A stretch of 64,000 nucleotides of DNA from Halorussus sp. MSC15.2 (GTDB lineage Archaea > Halobacteriota > Halobacteria > Halobacteriales > Haladaptataceae). The notes under the pieces are model-generated. The model ran no database searches. It saw nothing but the letters and a program-made list of their open reading frames with translations, and had not been told where the DNA came from. Location: assembly GCF_010747475.1 (NCBI RefSeq), contig NZ_VSLZ01000007.1:124001-188000 (forward strand), read 5' to 3'. How positions within the stretch are numbered: the first letter of the stretch is position 1; the number at the start of each line of letters is the position of its first letter. The position numbers and the translations under genes are program-made. Of this stretch, positions 1 through 8,910 are shown piece after piece.

Positions 1-112
1 CTTCGCGACGAAACACTTCGATAGTGGTGTGTGACCGCGTTTCAGGCAGGTGTCGCGGCCCGGCGAGTCACGGACGCTCTCACTTCCGAAGTCGCGTCTC
101 GATATCGGCGAG

Positions 113-2940
113 TCACTCCCGCAACCGCTCTTGCCACTCCTGAACTCGATTCATCAACTCGATGGGCGAGGTGTCGCTCAGGTCCGTGTCCTTCACCGCC
201 TCCATCACGGCCTCCGTTTCCGGGTCCACAGACTCTGCATCGACTGACTCCGAACCCGCTGGTTCGGCACCTGCCGACTCGACCGACGCCTCGTCACGTC
301 CGCCAGCGCCGTCTCCACCGGCGTCGTCGGCCCCGCGGAACTGCCCCGACCCGAGGTCGAACACGACCTGTTGCGGGTCGCTCTCCCCGCGCTGGCCGCC
401 TCCGTCGCCGCTCTGGCCGCCGCGCACGTCGATGGCCTCGTCCTCGCGGAGTCGCCGGAGGACGTCGCGCGAGCGCTCGACCACCGGTTCGGGAACCCCT
501 GCGAGGTCCGCGACGTGAATCCCGTACGAGCGATTCGTCGGCCCGTCCTCGACTGTCCGGAGGAAGGTCACGTCGCCGTCGGACTCGTCCGCCGCGACGT
601 GGACGTTCTGGACGCCGGGGAGTCGGTCCGCGAGGCTCGTGAGTTCGTGGTAGTGAGTCGCGAACAGGGTCTTCGAACCGACCTGATTGGCGAGGTACTC
701 CGTGGCGGCCCACGCGATGGAGATGCCGTCGTAGGTCGCGGTGCCTCGGCCAACCTCGTCCAGAATGACCAGCGAGTCCTCGGTGGCCGAATGGAGGATG
801 TTCGATAGCTCCTGCATCTCGACCATGAACGTCGAGCGACCCTGCGCGAGTTCGTCCAGCGCGCCGACTCGGGTGTAGATGCCGTCCACGACCCGACCTC
901 CGCGGCGTCGGCCGGGACGAAGCTCCCGATTTGGGCGAGCAGGGTTATCAGCGCGGCCTGTCGCATGTACGTCGATTTGCCCGACATGTTGGGTCCCGTG
1001 ACGACGAGGAAGCGGCGTTCGTCGCGGTCGCCGGTGCGCCCGCGGTCGGACGAGGAGGAAGCACGCGCCCCGTCCATCCGGAGGTCGTTCGGGACGAACT
1101 CGGTCGTACGTTCGACCACGGGGTGGCGGCCCGCGTCGATGCGGAGGTCCCCCGACTCGGTGAGTTCGGGTCGGACCCAGTCGTTCTCGACGGCGTGGAC
1201 CGCGAGGCTGGCGAGGGCGTCGAGTTCCGCGAGGGCGCGCCCCACCGACTGCAGAAGGTCGGCACGCCGGGCGACTCCCTCCCGCAGGTCGCCGAATAGT
1301 TCGTACTCCAGTTCGCCCCGGCGCTCTTCGAGGCGGAATATCTGGCGCTCGCGCTCGTCCAACTCGTCGGTGGTGTAGCGCTCGGAGTTCTTCAGGCTCT
1401 TGAGTCGGTCGTAGCGGTCGGGCACCTTCCCGGTCTCGGAGTTGCCGACCTGAATGTAGTAGCCGTCGGTCTTGTTGCGGTCCACTTGGAGGTGTCCGAT
1501 GCCGGTCTTTCGCTTCTCGCGGTCGTCCAGCGTCGCAAGCCACTCTTTCGCCTCCTCGTGCTGGTCGATAATCTCGTCCAACTCGTCGTCGTAGCCCCGT
1601 CGGAACAGACCGCCCTCCGTGACGGTTCCCGGCGGGTCCTCGGCGAGCGCTCCCAACTCTTCGCGGAGGGCGGCGGCCGCCTCGCGGTCGGGCCGGGCGA
1701 CAACCTCGGCGAGCGGTGAGTCCGATAGCCGGGGGTCGTTAGCGACGGCGTCGGCGACCTCGGGCAGGAGCGCGAGGGTCTCGCGCACCCGCAGGAGGTC
1801 GCGGGCGTCCGCGCTCCCGTGGGCCGCCTTGCTCGCCAGTCGTTCGAGGTCGTAGGCCCCGTCGAGGGTCTCCCGGACCGTCTCGCGGGCCAGTGCGGAG
1901 TCGGCGAACGCGGCCACGCCGTCGGCCCGTTCGCGGAGAGTCGGCAGGTCCTGTCGGGGGCGCTGGAGCCACTCCTTCAGGAGGCGCTTGCCCGGACTCG
2001 TCACGGTGTGGTCGATGGTGTCGAACAGCGACCCGTCGCGGTCGCCCTGCATCGTCTCGGTGAGTTCGAGGTTGCGCTGGGTTGTCGCGTCGAGCGAGAC
2101 GTGGTCGTCGCCCTCGTAGGACTGGAGGCGCGTCATCGAGGCCTTGACGCCGGTCCCGGTCTCCTCGACGTACGAGAGCAGTGCGCCCGCGGCCTGCACC
2201 TGCGGGTTCTCGTTTCGCCTGCTCGCCCCCGCCGTCTCGTCGAGACCGACGCTGGCGAGGGTCTCCTCTCCGAACTGGGCCTTCGTCTCGTGGGTCGCCC
2301 GGCCGGGCGCGAACGCGTCGGCCTGATGCAGCGTGAGGGTGGCGTCGGTGCGCTCGCGCACTCGGTTGAGGAAGGCGTCGTCGTTGCGGACCTCGGGACC
2401 GGGCAGGACCTCGGCGGGGTCGAACCGGTAGAGTTCGGTGAACACCCGGTCGCTCGCGGCGTCGGCGTCCTCGCCGGTGACCTCCGTCACGAGGAACCGG
2501 CCGGTGGTCACGTCGGCCACGCCGAGACCGTAGCGCTCCGGCGAGACCCGGACGACCGCGGCCAGATACTGGGCCTCGGCGTCGGTCGTCTCCAGCAGGG
2601 TCCCGGGCGTCACGACCCGCGTAATCTCGCGGGCGTGGCCGTCGTCGGTCTCGTACTGGTCGGCGATGGCGACGCGGTAGCCCCGCTCCACCAACTGCTT
2701 GAGGTGGGGCGTGAGTTTGTCCACCGGGACGCCAGCCATGGGGTAACTGGACCCGTGGCTGGACTTCTGGGAGACCTTCAGGTCGAGCAGGTCCGCGACT
2801 TCCTCGGCGTCCTCGCCGAAGAACTCGTAGAAGTCGCCGACCTGCATCACGAGGAACTCGGCGTCGGTCTCGGCCTTGAGCGAGAGGAACTCCCCGACGA
2901 TACCGGTCGCCTCGGCGTCAGCCTCGGACACGTCGGCCAC
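113..2940 (-). pseudogene. mutS: DNA mismatch repair ATPase MutS, split by a single-base frameshift
   Basis: MutS binds mismatched or looped DNA as an ATP-regulated dimer. From ATG 2940 the N-terminal domain carries the mismatch-contacting Phe-x-Glu (GDFYEFFG, F37/E39), followed by connector, lever and clamp regions and Walker [10 protein letters not shown] near residue 650. The frame then fails. The rest of the ATPase ([11 protein letters not shown], Walker [18 protein letters not shown]) and an acidic Gly/Ser linker with a C-terminal helix ending [10 protein letters not shown] lie in the neighbouring frame down to 113. Adding one G in the run opposite 892-894 rejoins them as about 942 residues, normal for a haloarchaeal MutS. 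If the frameshift is real, the product ends before Walker B and would be inactive. Family identity is certain; whether it is a true pseudogene or a base-calling error is not. Confidence 0.93.
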
Positions 2941-3098
2941 CTCCCCGGTGGGACGAACGCGAGAGTAGAGTCATCATCGAGAGACAGGGGCGACGACGAC
3001 TAAAACGGTGCGGAATCGCCTACGGGACCTCCGAAAAACGCGAGAACGTAGCGCCGCGGAACGTCAGGCCTCGACTACAGCTTCGCCGTGTCGCTCGA

Positions 3099-3296
3099 CT
3101 ACACCTTCGCCGTGTACCCGGCGTCCTCGACCGCGGCCGCGATGTCCTCGTCGGAGGCCTCCCCTTCGACCGTCACGCTGTCGCGCTCGTTGTCGGCCTC
3201 GGCGTCGGTCACGCCCGGCAGGTCCCGGAGCGCGTTCTCGACGTTCTCCTCGCAGCCGCCACAGCTCATGCCTTCGACGGTTATCTGTTTCGCCAT
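3099..3296 (-). CDS. Heavy-metal-associated (HMA) domain protein, CopZ-like copper chaperone
   Basis: A 65-residue soluble protein consisting of one ferredoxin-like HMA fold. The metal-binding motif GMSCGGC has Cys12 and Cys15 at the usual place after the first strand, and the C-terminal half (GVTDAEADNERDSVTVEG) matches the beta-alpha-beta end of the family. Such proteins carry Cu(I) in the cytoplasm to P-type ATPases or regulators. The ATG at 3296 is chosen because the domain begins directly there; a longer upstream reading adds 50 basic, low-acid residues untypical of this genome. It is divergent from the DUF4396 gene, and a Cys-rich copper-binding protein follows, which supports a copper role. 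No copper ATPase is seen nearby. Confidence 0.9.
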   Translation of the reverse strand: MAKQITVEGMSCGGCEENVENALRDLPGVTDAEADNERDSVTVEGEASDEDIAAAVEDAGYTAKV

Positions 3297-3327
3297 GTGT
3301 GTGATTAGGGGAGCGTTCCTTTTCGGA

Positions 3328-3396
3328 CTTTCCCCTTCGATTCTGCGCTCTACCCCCGATACGAAGTTCAGAAAATAAGGCGGAATACGGGGAAAG
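3328..3396. promoter_or_regulatory. Inverted pair CTTTCCCC / GGGGAAAG between divergent copper genes
   Basis: Two perfect 8-nt inverted arms lie at 3328-3335 and 3389-3396, separated by 53 nt, in the 184-nt gap between the HMA gene (leftward) and the DUF4396 gene (rightward). The spacing suits two half sites or two separate operators rather than one hairpin. No regulator gene is adjacent. Candidate only. Confidence 0.25.
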
Positions 3397-3480
3397 ACCG
3401 ATTCTCTGCCGAAAGTACCCCTGGAGTAGCGTTGCGGAGTAGCCACAACCCCGTAAAACCAGAGCGCCGTACCCGCTCGT

Positions 3481-4218
3481 ATGGGTATCCAACAGGCGCT
3501 CCAGAACGTGCTGACGAACCCAACCTACCTCGCGGTGTGGGCCGTCGTCGTCGCGCTGTCGCTCGGCGTCCTCGTCTGGGACCTCCGGACGAACAACGCG
3601 GAACTGAAGAGCCTCATGAAGTTCGTCTGGGGGTTCACGGTGCTGTACTCCGGACCACTCGGTCTCCTCGGCTACTGGTACTCGGGCCGGACTCAGATAG
3701 ACCACGACTCGCTCTGGCGAAAGGGGTTCCGGTCGGTCAGCCACTGCTACTCGGGGTGTGGCACCGGCGAGGTCCTCGGCGTCTCCATCGCGGTCGGTCT
3801 GTTCGCGTTCAAGACGACGGGCGTCGTCGTCCTCACCTTCGCGCTGGCGTACTTCTTCGGCTATCTCATGACGGTCGGTCCGCTTCTACAGGAGGGCGTC
3901 GGCCTGCGCGAGGCACTTTGGGACGCCTTCTACTCCGAGACCGCGAGCATCACCGTGATGGAAATCGTCGCCATCAGCACCGACGTATGGCTCGCGGGCG
4001 AGGCCGGACTGGGCGACGTGCTGTTCTGGACCTCGCTGGTGTTCTCGCTGACGCTGGGTCTCCTCGCGGCCTACCCGGTCAACCTCCTGCTCATTCGCTA
4101 CGGCGTCAAGGGGGGGGATGATGAACCCCGCGGAGATGGGAACCGAGATGGGGGCGTGACGACACCGACTTCGCGCGAGACGAGCGAACCCTCGCTTCGA
4201 GTTAGCCACCGAGCGTAA
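3481..4218 (+). CDS. DUF4396 integral membrane protein, C-terminus altered by a likely 1-nt insertion
   Basis: A multi-pass membrane protein of the DUF4396 family, with about five to six hydrophobic segments, the conserved HCYSGCGTGE patch after the second helix, and a final helix AYPVNLLLIRYGVK. Members often sit beside copper chaperones and copper-binding proteins, as here, but the transported or bound species is not established. The written frame runs to 4218 with a disordered tail. The family normally ends shortly after the last helix with a GMM motif. That ending (GGMMNPAEMG, stop at 4157-4159) is present one frame away, just after a run of eight G at 4110-4117, so one G is probably extra and the true protein is about 225 residues. 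Confidence 0.88.
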   Translation: MGIQQALQNVLTNPTYLAVWAVVVALSLGVLVWDLRTNNAELKSLMKFVWGFTVLYSGPLGLLGYWYSGRTQIDHDSLWRKGFRSVSHCYSGCGTGEVLGVSIAVGLFAFKTTGVVVLTFALAYFFGYLMTVGPLLQEGVGLREALWDAFYSETASITVMEIVAISTDVWLAGEAGLGDVLFWTSLVFSLTLGLLAAYPVNLLLIRYGVKGGDDEPRGDGNRDGGVTTPTSRETSEPSLRVSHRA

Positions 4219-4247
4219 GTCGCTCGCTATCGTGTCATTCAGATGCG

Positions 4248-4598
4248 ATGGCACTAGCAGAACTCGAACTCAGCGACACCGCCGAGGAGTGCATGGACAA
4301 CTGTCTGGAAGCGATGCAGGCCTGCGAGTGGTGCGCCGACCAGTGTCTCGACGAGGACATGGACATGGCCAAGTGCATCCGCCTCTGCCGGGACGTGGCC
4401 GACCTCACCAGCGAACACGCGCGGTTCATGGCGCGTAACTCCAACTACAGCGCCCAACTCGCGGAGGCCTGCGCCGGGGCCTGCGAGGAGTGCGCCGAGG
4501 AGTGTCGTCGTCACGACCAAGACCACTGTCAGGTCTGCGCCGACGTGCTGGACGACTGCGCCGAGTCGTGCCGCCAGATGATGCAGCAGGCGGCCTGA
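4248..4598 (+). CDS. Four-helix-bundle copper-binding protein (DUF326-like, Csp-type)
   Basis: A 116-residue helical protein with 15 cysteines, mostly spaced CxxxC or CxxC along the helices (for example EECMDNC, CEWCADQC, CAGACEECAEEC). This is the pattern of Csp/DUF326 four-helix bundles, which store Cu(I) ions inside a tube lined by Cys. There is no signal peptide, so it should be cytosolic. It starts 30 nt after the DUF4396 frame and on the same strand, and the HMA chaperone is divergent upstream, so the three probably act together in copper buffering. Exact copper stoichiometry cannot be judged from sequence. Confidence 0.88.
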   Translation: MALAELELSDTAEECMDNCLEAMQACEWCADQCLDEDMDMAKCIRLCRDVADLTSEHARFMARNSNYSAQLAEACAGACEECAEECRRHDQDHCQVCADVLDDCAESCRQMMQQAA

Positions 4599-4635
4599 CG
4601 GCGGTGTAGCAGGCGGTCTGACGACGGTCCCCGGC

Positions 4636-4971
4636 TCACAGCCGCGACTCGATTTCTTCGACCAGTTCGCGCGCCGCGGCGACGCGTTCGTCGGCCGCGT
4701 CGTTCCCGGTCGATTCGACGTTCGAGAGGAGCATCCGGACCTGTCCGACGCGCTTCTCGACGACCGCCTCGGGAACGTCCGGGCCGGTCGCGTCCCCGCA
4801 GACCGCCTCGGCCTCCCCGAGCCACTGGCTCGCCCGCGCCTCGACCGGCAACTCGGCGGTCGCTTCGAGGTGGTCGTGCAGGTCCGCGACGAGCGACGCG
4901 AGGTCCTCGTCGTCGCCCGAATCGTCCGCCCCGTCGTCCGGACTATTCGTGCCGTCGTCCGAATCAGCCAT
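4636..4971 (-). CDS. Small acidic conserved haloarchaeal protein of unknown function
   Basis: A 111-residue protein with a disordered Asp/Ser/Gly leader (about 25 residues) followed by a predicted all-helical domain with the phrase SQWLGEAEAVCGD and a C-terminal helix AARELVEEIESRL. I recognise the general type as a conserved haloarchaeal family (possibly DUF8152) but no function is known to me. ATG 4971 is chosen because the acidic leader begins there; the upstream 24 codons are Arg-rich. It lies 72 nt downstream of nothing in its own direction except the thiD gene, whose start is at 6432 and stop at 5044, so it could be co-transcribed with thiD. Confidence 0.7.
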   Translation of the reverse strand: MADSDDGTNSPDDGADDSGDDEDLASLVADLHDHLEATAELPVEARASQWLGEAEAVCGDATGPDVPEAVVEKRVGQVRMLLSNVESTGNDAADERVAAARELVEEIESRL

Positions 4972-5043
4972 AGGCGTCCTACGTCGCGCTCTGGTAACAG
5001 TAGTGCGGTCGAAGCGACCTCGGTGCGGCGGTCGAAACGACAC

Positions 5044-6432
5044 TCAAAGCGCGTCCCGCAACGCCAGCACGCGCTCGGCCAACTCCTCGCCGTCCTCCGC
5101 TACCACCTTCACTATCGCCTCCTTCCCGACTTCGCCCCGGTCAACGACAGCGACCGGGGTCCCCTCGACCGACTCGAAGGCCCGTCTGGCTCCCCACTGC
5201 ATCGTGGACCCTTCGTGCTCCTTCACCTCGTCCGGTTCCGCACCCCGGTCGTACTCGTCGACCGCCCAGTCCAGACGCTCCAGCGCGGCCTCCACGTCCG
5301 AATCGAACCGGCAGTTCGCCGCGAACCGGAGGTCGGGGTCGAACTCCCTGCAGGCGAGCAGGAAGCGCGCGACGTGGCTCGACGCGCCGAAGCGCACGCC
5401 CCGGTTCGGTTTCACGCCGGAGAACGTCCGCGTGATGCGCCCCTCCACCGCGGCGGTCTCACCGATTGACTCGGCGTATGGCGTCGCGCCGACGACGTTC
5501 ATCCCGACTTCCGGGACGAGGGCCGACACGTCGGTCTCCACGAACGTCTGGACGACCTCGCGGACCTCCTCCGCGGTCGGTTCGCGCGCCGCCCGGTTCC
5601 GCACCTCGACGCCGTGGTGGACCGCGCCCGGTCCCTCGCCCACGTCGAGGTGGTAGCGAACAGCGCGAGTCACGAAGTCCACGCCCGCTTCGACAGCGTC
5701 CGCGAGGTCGTCTCCCCGCGCGAGTCGGGCCGCGACGGCCGCCGAGAGCGCACATCCGGACCCGTGAGTCGCGTCCGTCTCGACGCGGGGATGCTCGAAA
5801 ATCCGGGTCTCGTCCGGCGTCACCAGCACGTCTCGAAGCGTGGTGCCTCCGACGTGGCCGCCCTTGACGAGCGCCGCGTCGGCACCCATCGCCACCAGTT
5901 CCTCGCCCGCGGCGACCGCCGACTCGCGGTCCTCGACCGTCACGTCGGTCAGCACCGCGGCCTCGTCGGCGTTTGGCGTCACCAGCGCGGCCTCGGAAAT
6001 CAGCCCCTCGTACGCCGCCTCGGCCTCGCGGTCGAGCAGTCGGTCGCCCGAGGTCGCGACCATCACCGGGTCCACGACGACGGGGAACGCCGCGCTCGCA
6101 ACGCGGTCGGCGACGACTCCGACGATTTCGGCGGTGGCGAGCATCCCCGTCTTGGCCGCCCGCACGCCGAAGTCGTCGGTCACGGCGTCGATTTGGGCCG
6201 CGACCTCACCGGCGGGCAGGACGTGGGTGGACTCGACACCGCGAGTGTGTTGGGCCGTGACTGCGGTCACAGCGCTCGTCCCGAAGGCGTCGTGGGCCTC
6301 GATGGTCTTCAGGTCTGCCTGCACGCCCGCACCGCCGCCCGAGTCGCTCCCCGCGACGGTGAGCGCGACGGGTCTCTCGACCGGTGCCGGCGAGCGCGTC
6401 TCGGTCGCAGATAGTCGGCTCTCTCCGCTCAT
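5044..6432 (-). CDS. thiD: Bifunctional HMP kinase / HMP-P kinase fused to ThiN thiamine-phosphate synthase
   Basis: Acts in thiamine biosynthesis in the cytosol. Residues about 20-270 are a ribokinase-fold ThiD, phosphorylating hydroxymethylpyrimidine twice: AGSDSGGGAGVQADL binds substrate and THGSGCALSAAVAA is the anion-hole/catalytic loop. Residues about 295-462 are a ThiN domain (GMNVVGATPYAES, NRGVRFGASSHVARF), the archaeal replacement for ThiE that joins HMP-PP with the thiazole phosphate. The ThiD-ThiN fusion is common in archaea, and 462 residues is the expected length. ATG 6432 is used; upstream extension gives Arg/Ser-rich non-acidic sequence. No THI-box riboswitch was recognised upstream. 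Confidence 0.93.
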   Translation of the reverse strand: MSGESRLSATETRSPAPVERPVALTVAGSDSGGGAGVQADLKTIEAHDAFGTSAVTAVTAQHTRGVESTHVLPAGEVAAQIDAVTDDFGVRAAKTGMLATAEIVGVVADRVASAAFPVVVDPVMVATSGDRLLDREAEAAYEGLISEAALVTPNADEAAVLTDVTVEDRESAVAAGEELVAMGADAALVKGGHVGGTTLRDVLVTPDETRIFEHPRVETDATHGSGCALSAAVAARLARGDDLADAVEAGVDFVTRAVRYHLDVGEGPGAVHHGVEVRNRAAREPTAEEVREVVQTFVETDVSALVPEVGMNVVGATPYAESIGETAAVEGRITRTFSGVKPNRGVRFGASSHVARFLLACREFDPDLRFAANCRFDSDVEAALERLDWAVDEYDRGAEPDEVKEHEGSTMQWGARRAFESVEGTPVAVVDRGEVGKEAIVKVVAEDGEELAERVLALRDAL

Positions 6433-6523
6433 TAGTTGGTGGTAAAACAGCGTGGTACTTAGTGGTGCGGGGTCGAACTCGGGGACCGGCGTGAACTTGC
6501 GTGACGGTCTCCGAGAAAAGGGG

Positions 6524-6952
6524 CTACGACTGCGTCGCCCTCTCGCCCGCCGATTTCCAACCGGATACGCCGACCGACAGCAGGAGACCGCCCGCTCCGA
6601 GGACCGGCGAGAAGAACAGCATCCCGCCGACGCTACTGAGTGACAGCGCGACGAACCCGACCCACGCGGCGACGAGGCACGCTCCGACTGCGCCGAACGC
6701 GACCGAGACGACCCGTGAGCGACGGGAGAGCGAACGGAGGGGCCGTCGAACGCCGACGAGGAAGAGCAAAACGCCGAGTCCCGTGAGCCAAATCCAGTCG
6801 ATGCTCCCGAGGAACGCGTCGACTGCGGGGACGGTGTTCGGCGTGTACGATGCGGAAAAGAGGGCCGAGACTGACCAGTAGAGCAGGAACGCTCCGGACA
6901 GTGCGGCACCGACCGAGACGGCGCGTCGGTGGCGTCTCTGGAGGGGAAGCAT
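6524..6952 (-). CDS. Predicted four-helix membrane protein of unknown function
   Basis: A 142-residue protein with a short Arg-rich N-terminus and four hydrophobic segments (about residues 11-32, 50-68, 82-103 and 108-128), suggesting a small integral membrane protein with its N-terminus inside. No catalytic motif is visible and I do not recognise the family. It ends 91 nt upstream of thiD on the same strand; any link to thiamine transport would be speculation. The hydrophobic periodicity and GC-rich third codon positions support it as a real gene. Confidence 0.6.
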   Translation of the reverse strand: MLPLQRRHRRAVSVGAALSGAFLLYWSVSALFSASYTPNTVPAVDAFLGSIDWIWLTGLGVLLFLVGVRRPLRSLSRRSRVVSVAFGAVGACLVAAWVGFVALSLSSVGGMLFFSPVLGAGGLLLSVGVSGWKSAGERATQS

Positions 6953-6982
6953 GCTATTGATTTTGCTTAGCTGTCGAGATAG

Positions 6983-7804
6983 TTAACAGTGGTTACTGTG
7001 CCACCACTCGACGTACGTCCCCCAATCGACGCTGGGCCAGACGTAGCCGTGGATTTCGGGATTCGGTTCGGGTCCCTGCGTGTTGTACGTCCACTCACCG
7101 TTTCGTTGCTGAATGATGGCTTGGTTGCGGAACGGCCCACCGCTACAGCCGTATGCGTCGACGACCTTCGTCCAGTCGATGTCGGTACCGTAAGCCGCGT
7201 ACTCCGCCGTTTGGTGATACCCTTCTGATTTGAGGTGGTCCTGCACTTCGCTCTTCGAATTCCACGAATCGCTCACCCAGTTCCGATCGGGGCACGGGTG
7301 CGGGTCGTCTCGGGTTCCACCGCATCCGCCGTCCATAGTCGTCACGTCGCCGGACCACTGCTGACGGAGGCGCTTGCTCGCTCTCCCGATGGACTTCCCA
7401 GTGGCCTCCCCCGTCGCAATCCGTTCGAAGTACGGTTCGAAACGTCGGAAGAGTTGCTCCGCCCGTTTCGACCGAGCGCTAGGGTCGTTGATGCTTCGGA
7501 AGTCGATTTCGGCCAACTCGTTGTTGAGGCTCGCGAAGTCTTCGGCTACTCGCCGGTCGAACCCGGTAACTCCGTCTTCTTCTGCTCGCTTCTCCTCGAC
7601 GGTTATCGTCAAGTCCGAGTCCAGAACCAAGTAATCGCTAACTGTACTCAGTGCGTTCTCGATTCTTCGACCGCGGTTCGAGCGACTCTGGCTCGCCGAC
7701 TCCGCTGCCGTCGCCCCCGACCAGAGGGCGACCGACGTGAGACTCGCAGCACCGACCTGCTTGAGAACTGTTCGACGCTTCTCCGATGTTTGCCTGTCTG
7801 ACAC
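6983..7804 (-). CDS. Tat-exported protein with Cys-rich C-terminal domain, unknown function
   Basis: A 273-residue protein starting at GTG 7804. The N-terminus has a twin-arginine signal (EKRRTVLKQ followed by a hydrophobic stretch ending SGATAAES), so it should be exported folded. Residues about 30-160 form a charged helical region. The last 110 residues are different: Trp-, His- and Cys-rich (GGCGGTRDD, HPCPDRNW, YGCSGGPF) and ending in HSNHC with Cys as the final residue, suggesting disulfides. The GTG is preferred because an AT-rich TATA box lies 22-33 nt upstream and the Tat motif then sits at the right depth. No known family recognised; a secreted toxin/halocin-like or cell-surface role is possible but unproven. 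Confidence 0.7.
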   Translation of the reverse strand: MSDRQTSEKRRTVLKQVGAASLTSVALWSGATAAESASQSRSNRGRRIENALSTVSDYLVLDSDLTITVEEKRAEEDGVTGFDRRVAEDFASLNNELAEIDFRSINDPSARSKRAEQLFRRFEPYFERIATGEATGKSIGRASKRLRQQWSGDVTTMDGGCGGTRDDPHPCPDRNWVSDSWNSKSEVQDHLKSEGYHQTAEYAAYGTDIDWTKVVDAYGCSGGPFRNQAIIQQRNGEWTYNTQGPEPNPEIHGYVWPSVDWGTYVEWWHSNHC

Positions 7805-7825
7805 GATATGGATTTCTAATTCCGG

Positions 7826-7837
7826 TAAAATAAATTT
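7826..7837 (-). promoter_or_regulatory. TATA box for the leaderless Tat-exported protein gene
   Basis: On the minus strand the sequence AAATTTATTTTA lies 22-33 nt before the GTG at 7804, the spacing expected of a haloarchaeal TATA box driving a leaderless transcript. It stands out as an AT island in GC-rich surroundings. Confidence 0.45.
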
Positions 7838-7938
7838 TTCTGTTCTATAGATAGTAGAAAAGGAGGCTTCTGAGCGCATGCGTTCCGCTCCTCCCCGCGC
7901 TCGTATGGACGCCCTTTTAATCCCGCGAGACCCTACCT

Positions 7939-8910
7939 ATGCCTATGATTTTCGAGAACCTACCGACGACACCCACGTCGGAGGAACTCATCGACAAGGC
8001 GTTCTCGCGGGCCGCGCGGGCGGGACGGGCCAAGAACGGGACCGAGGCCCAGCAGTCGATGCTCCAGACGGCGTCCAACATCCTGAGCGACAACATGCAG
8101 AACGTCGCCGCGGAGTGGCCGGACTTCGACGAGATTGACCCCTTCTACTACGAACTCGCCGACGCCATCGTGAACGTGGACGAACTTCGACAGAGCCTCT
8201 CTGAAATCCAGTGGGCCAGCAGGAAGACCCACGACATCGGACGCGAGTATCAGGGCAAACTCACGGGCGACGCCGACGCCGACCGCAAGATTCGCAAACA
8301 GGGGTTCGCCCGCCTCGCCGACATCGTCGAGGAGGTCGAAGACGACCTCCTGCGCGTCGGACAGGCCCATCAGGACCTCCGGCGCCTCCCCGAAATCGAC
8401 CCGAGCGAACCGACCATCGTCGTGGCCGGATACCCCAACGTCGGCAAGTCGTCGTTCGTCAACGCGGTCACGAACGCCCGGAACGAAATCGCGGAGTACC
8501 CCTTCACGACGAAGGGCGTCCGCGTCGGCCACTTCGAGCGCGACCACATCCGCTACCAGATAGTGGACACCCCCGGCCTGCTGGACCGACCCGAAGACGA
8601 GCGCAACGACATCGAGAATCAGGCGGTCTCGGCGCTGACCCACCTCGCGGACGCCATCGTCTTCGTGGTGGACGCCAGCGGGTACTGCGGCTACCCCCTC
8701 GACGCCCAACTCGAACTCCGGGACGCCCTCGCCGAACGCTTCGGAGACGTGCCGGTCCTCACTGTCTGCAACAAGTCGGACCTCTCGACCGACGTGGAGG
8801 CCGACGCCTACATGAGCGTCGAGAGCGGCGAGAACGTCGAGGGCGTGCTGGACGACGCCGTCGAGGCGGTCGGGTACGAACCGGAACTCCCCTTCGACGA
8901 CCGGGAGTAG
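7939..8910 (+). CDS. NOG1-family GTP-binding protein
   Basis: A 323-residue Obg/NOG1-type GTPase, expected to act in large ribosomal subunit assembly. An N-terminal helical domain (about 1-155) precedes the G domain: G1 GYPNVGKSS near residue 166, G2-region YPFTTKGV, G3 DTPGLLDRP, G4 NKSD near residue 279. Two ATGs are possible: 7939 (MPMIFENL) or 7945 (MIFENL). The second matches my recollection of haloarchaeal homologues, and a TTTTAAT box at about 7914-7920 is compatible with either. Its last 103 nt are overlapped on the other strand by the end of a TIGR00341 membrane protein. Confidence 0.93.
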   Translation: MPMIFENLPTTPTSEELIDKAFSRAARAGRAKNGTEAQQSMLQTASNILSDNMQNVAAEWPDFDEIDPFYYELADAIVNVDELRQSLSEIQWASRKTHDIGREYQGKLTGDADADRKIRKQGFARLADIVEEVEDDLLRVGQAHQDLRRLPEIDPSEPTIVVAGYPNVGKSSFVNAVTNARNEIAEYPFTTKGVRVGHFERDHIRYQIVDTPGLLDRPEDERNDIENQAVSALTHLADAIVFVVDASGYCGYPLDAQLELRDALAERFGDVPVLTVCNKSDLSTDVEADAYMSVESGENVEGVLDDAVEAVGYEPELPFDDRE

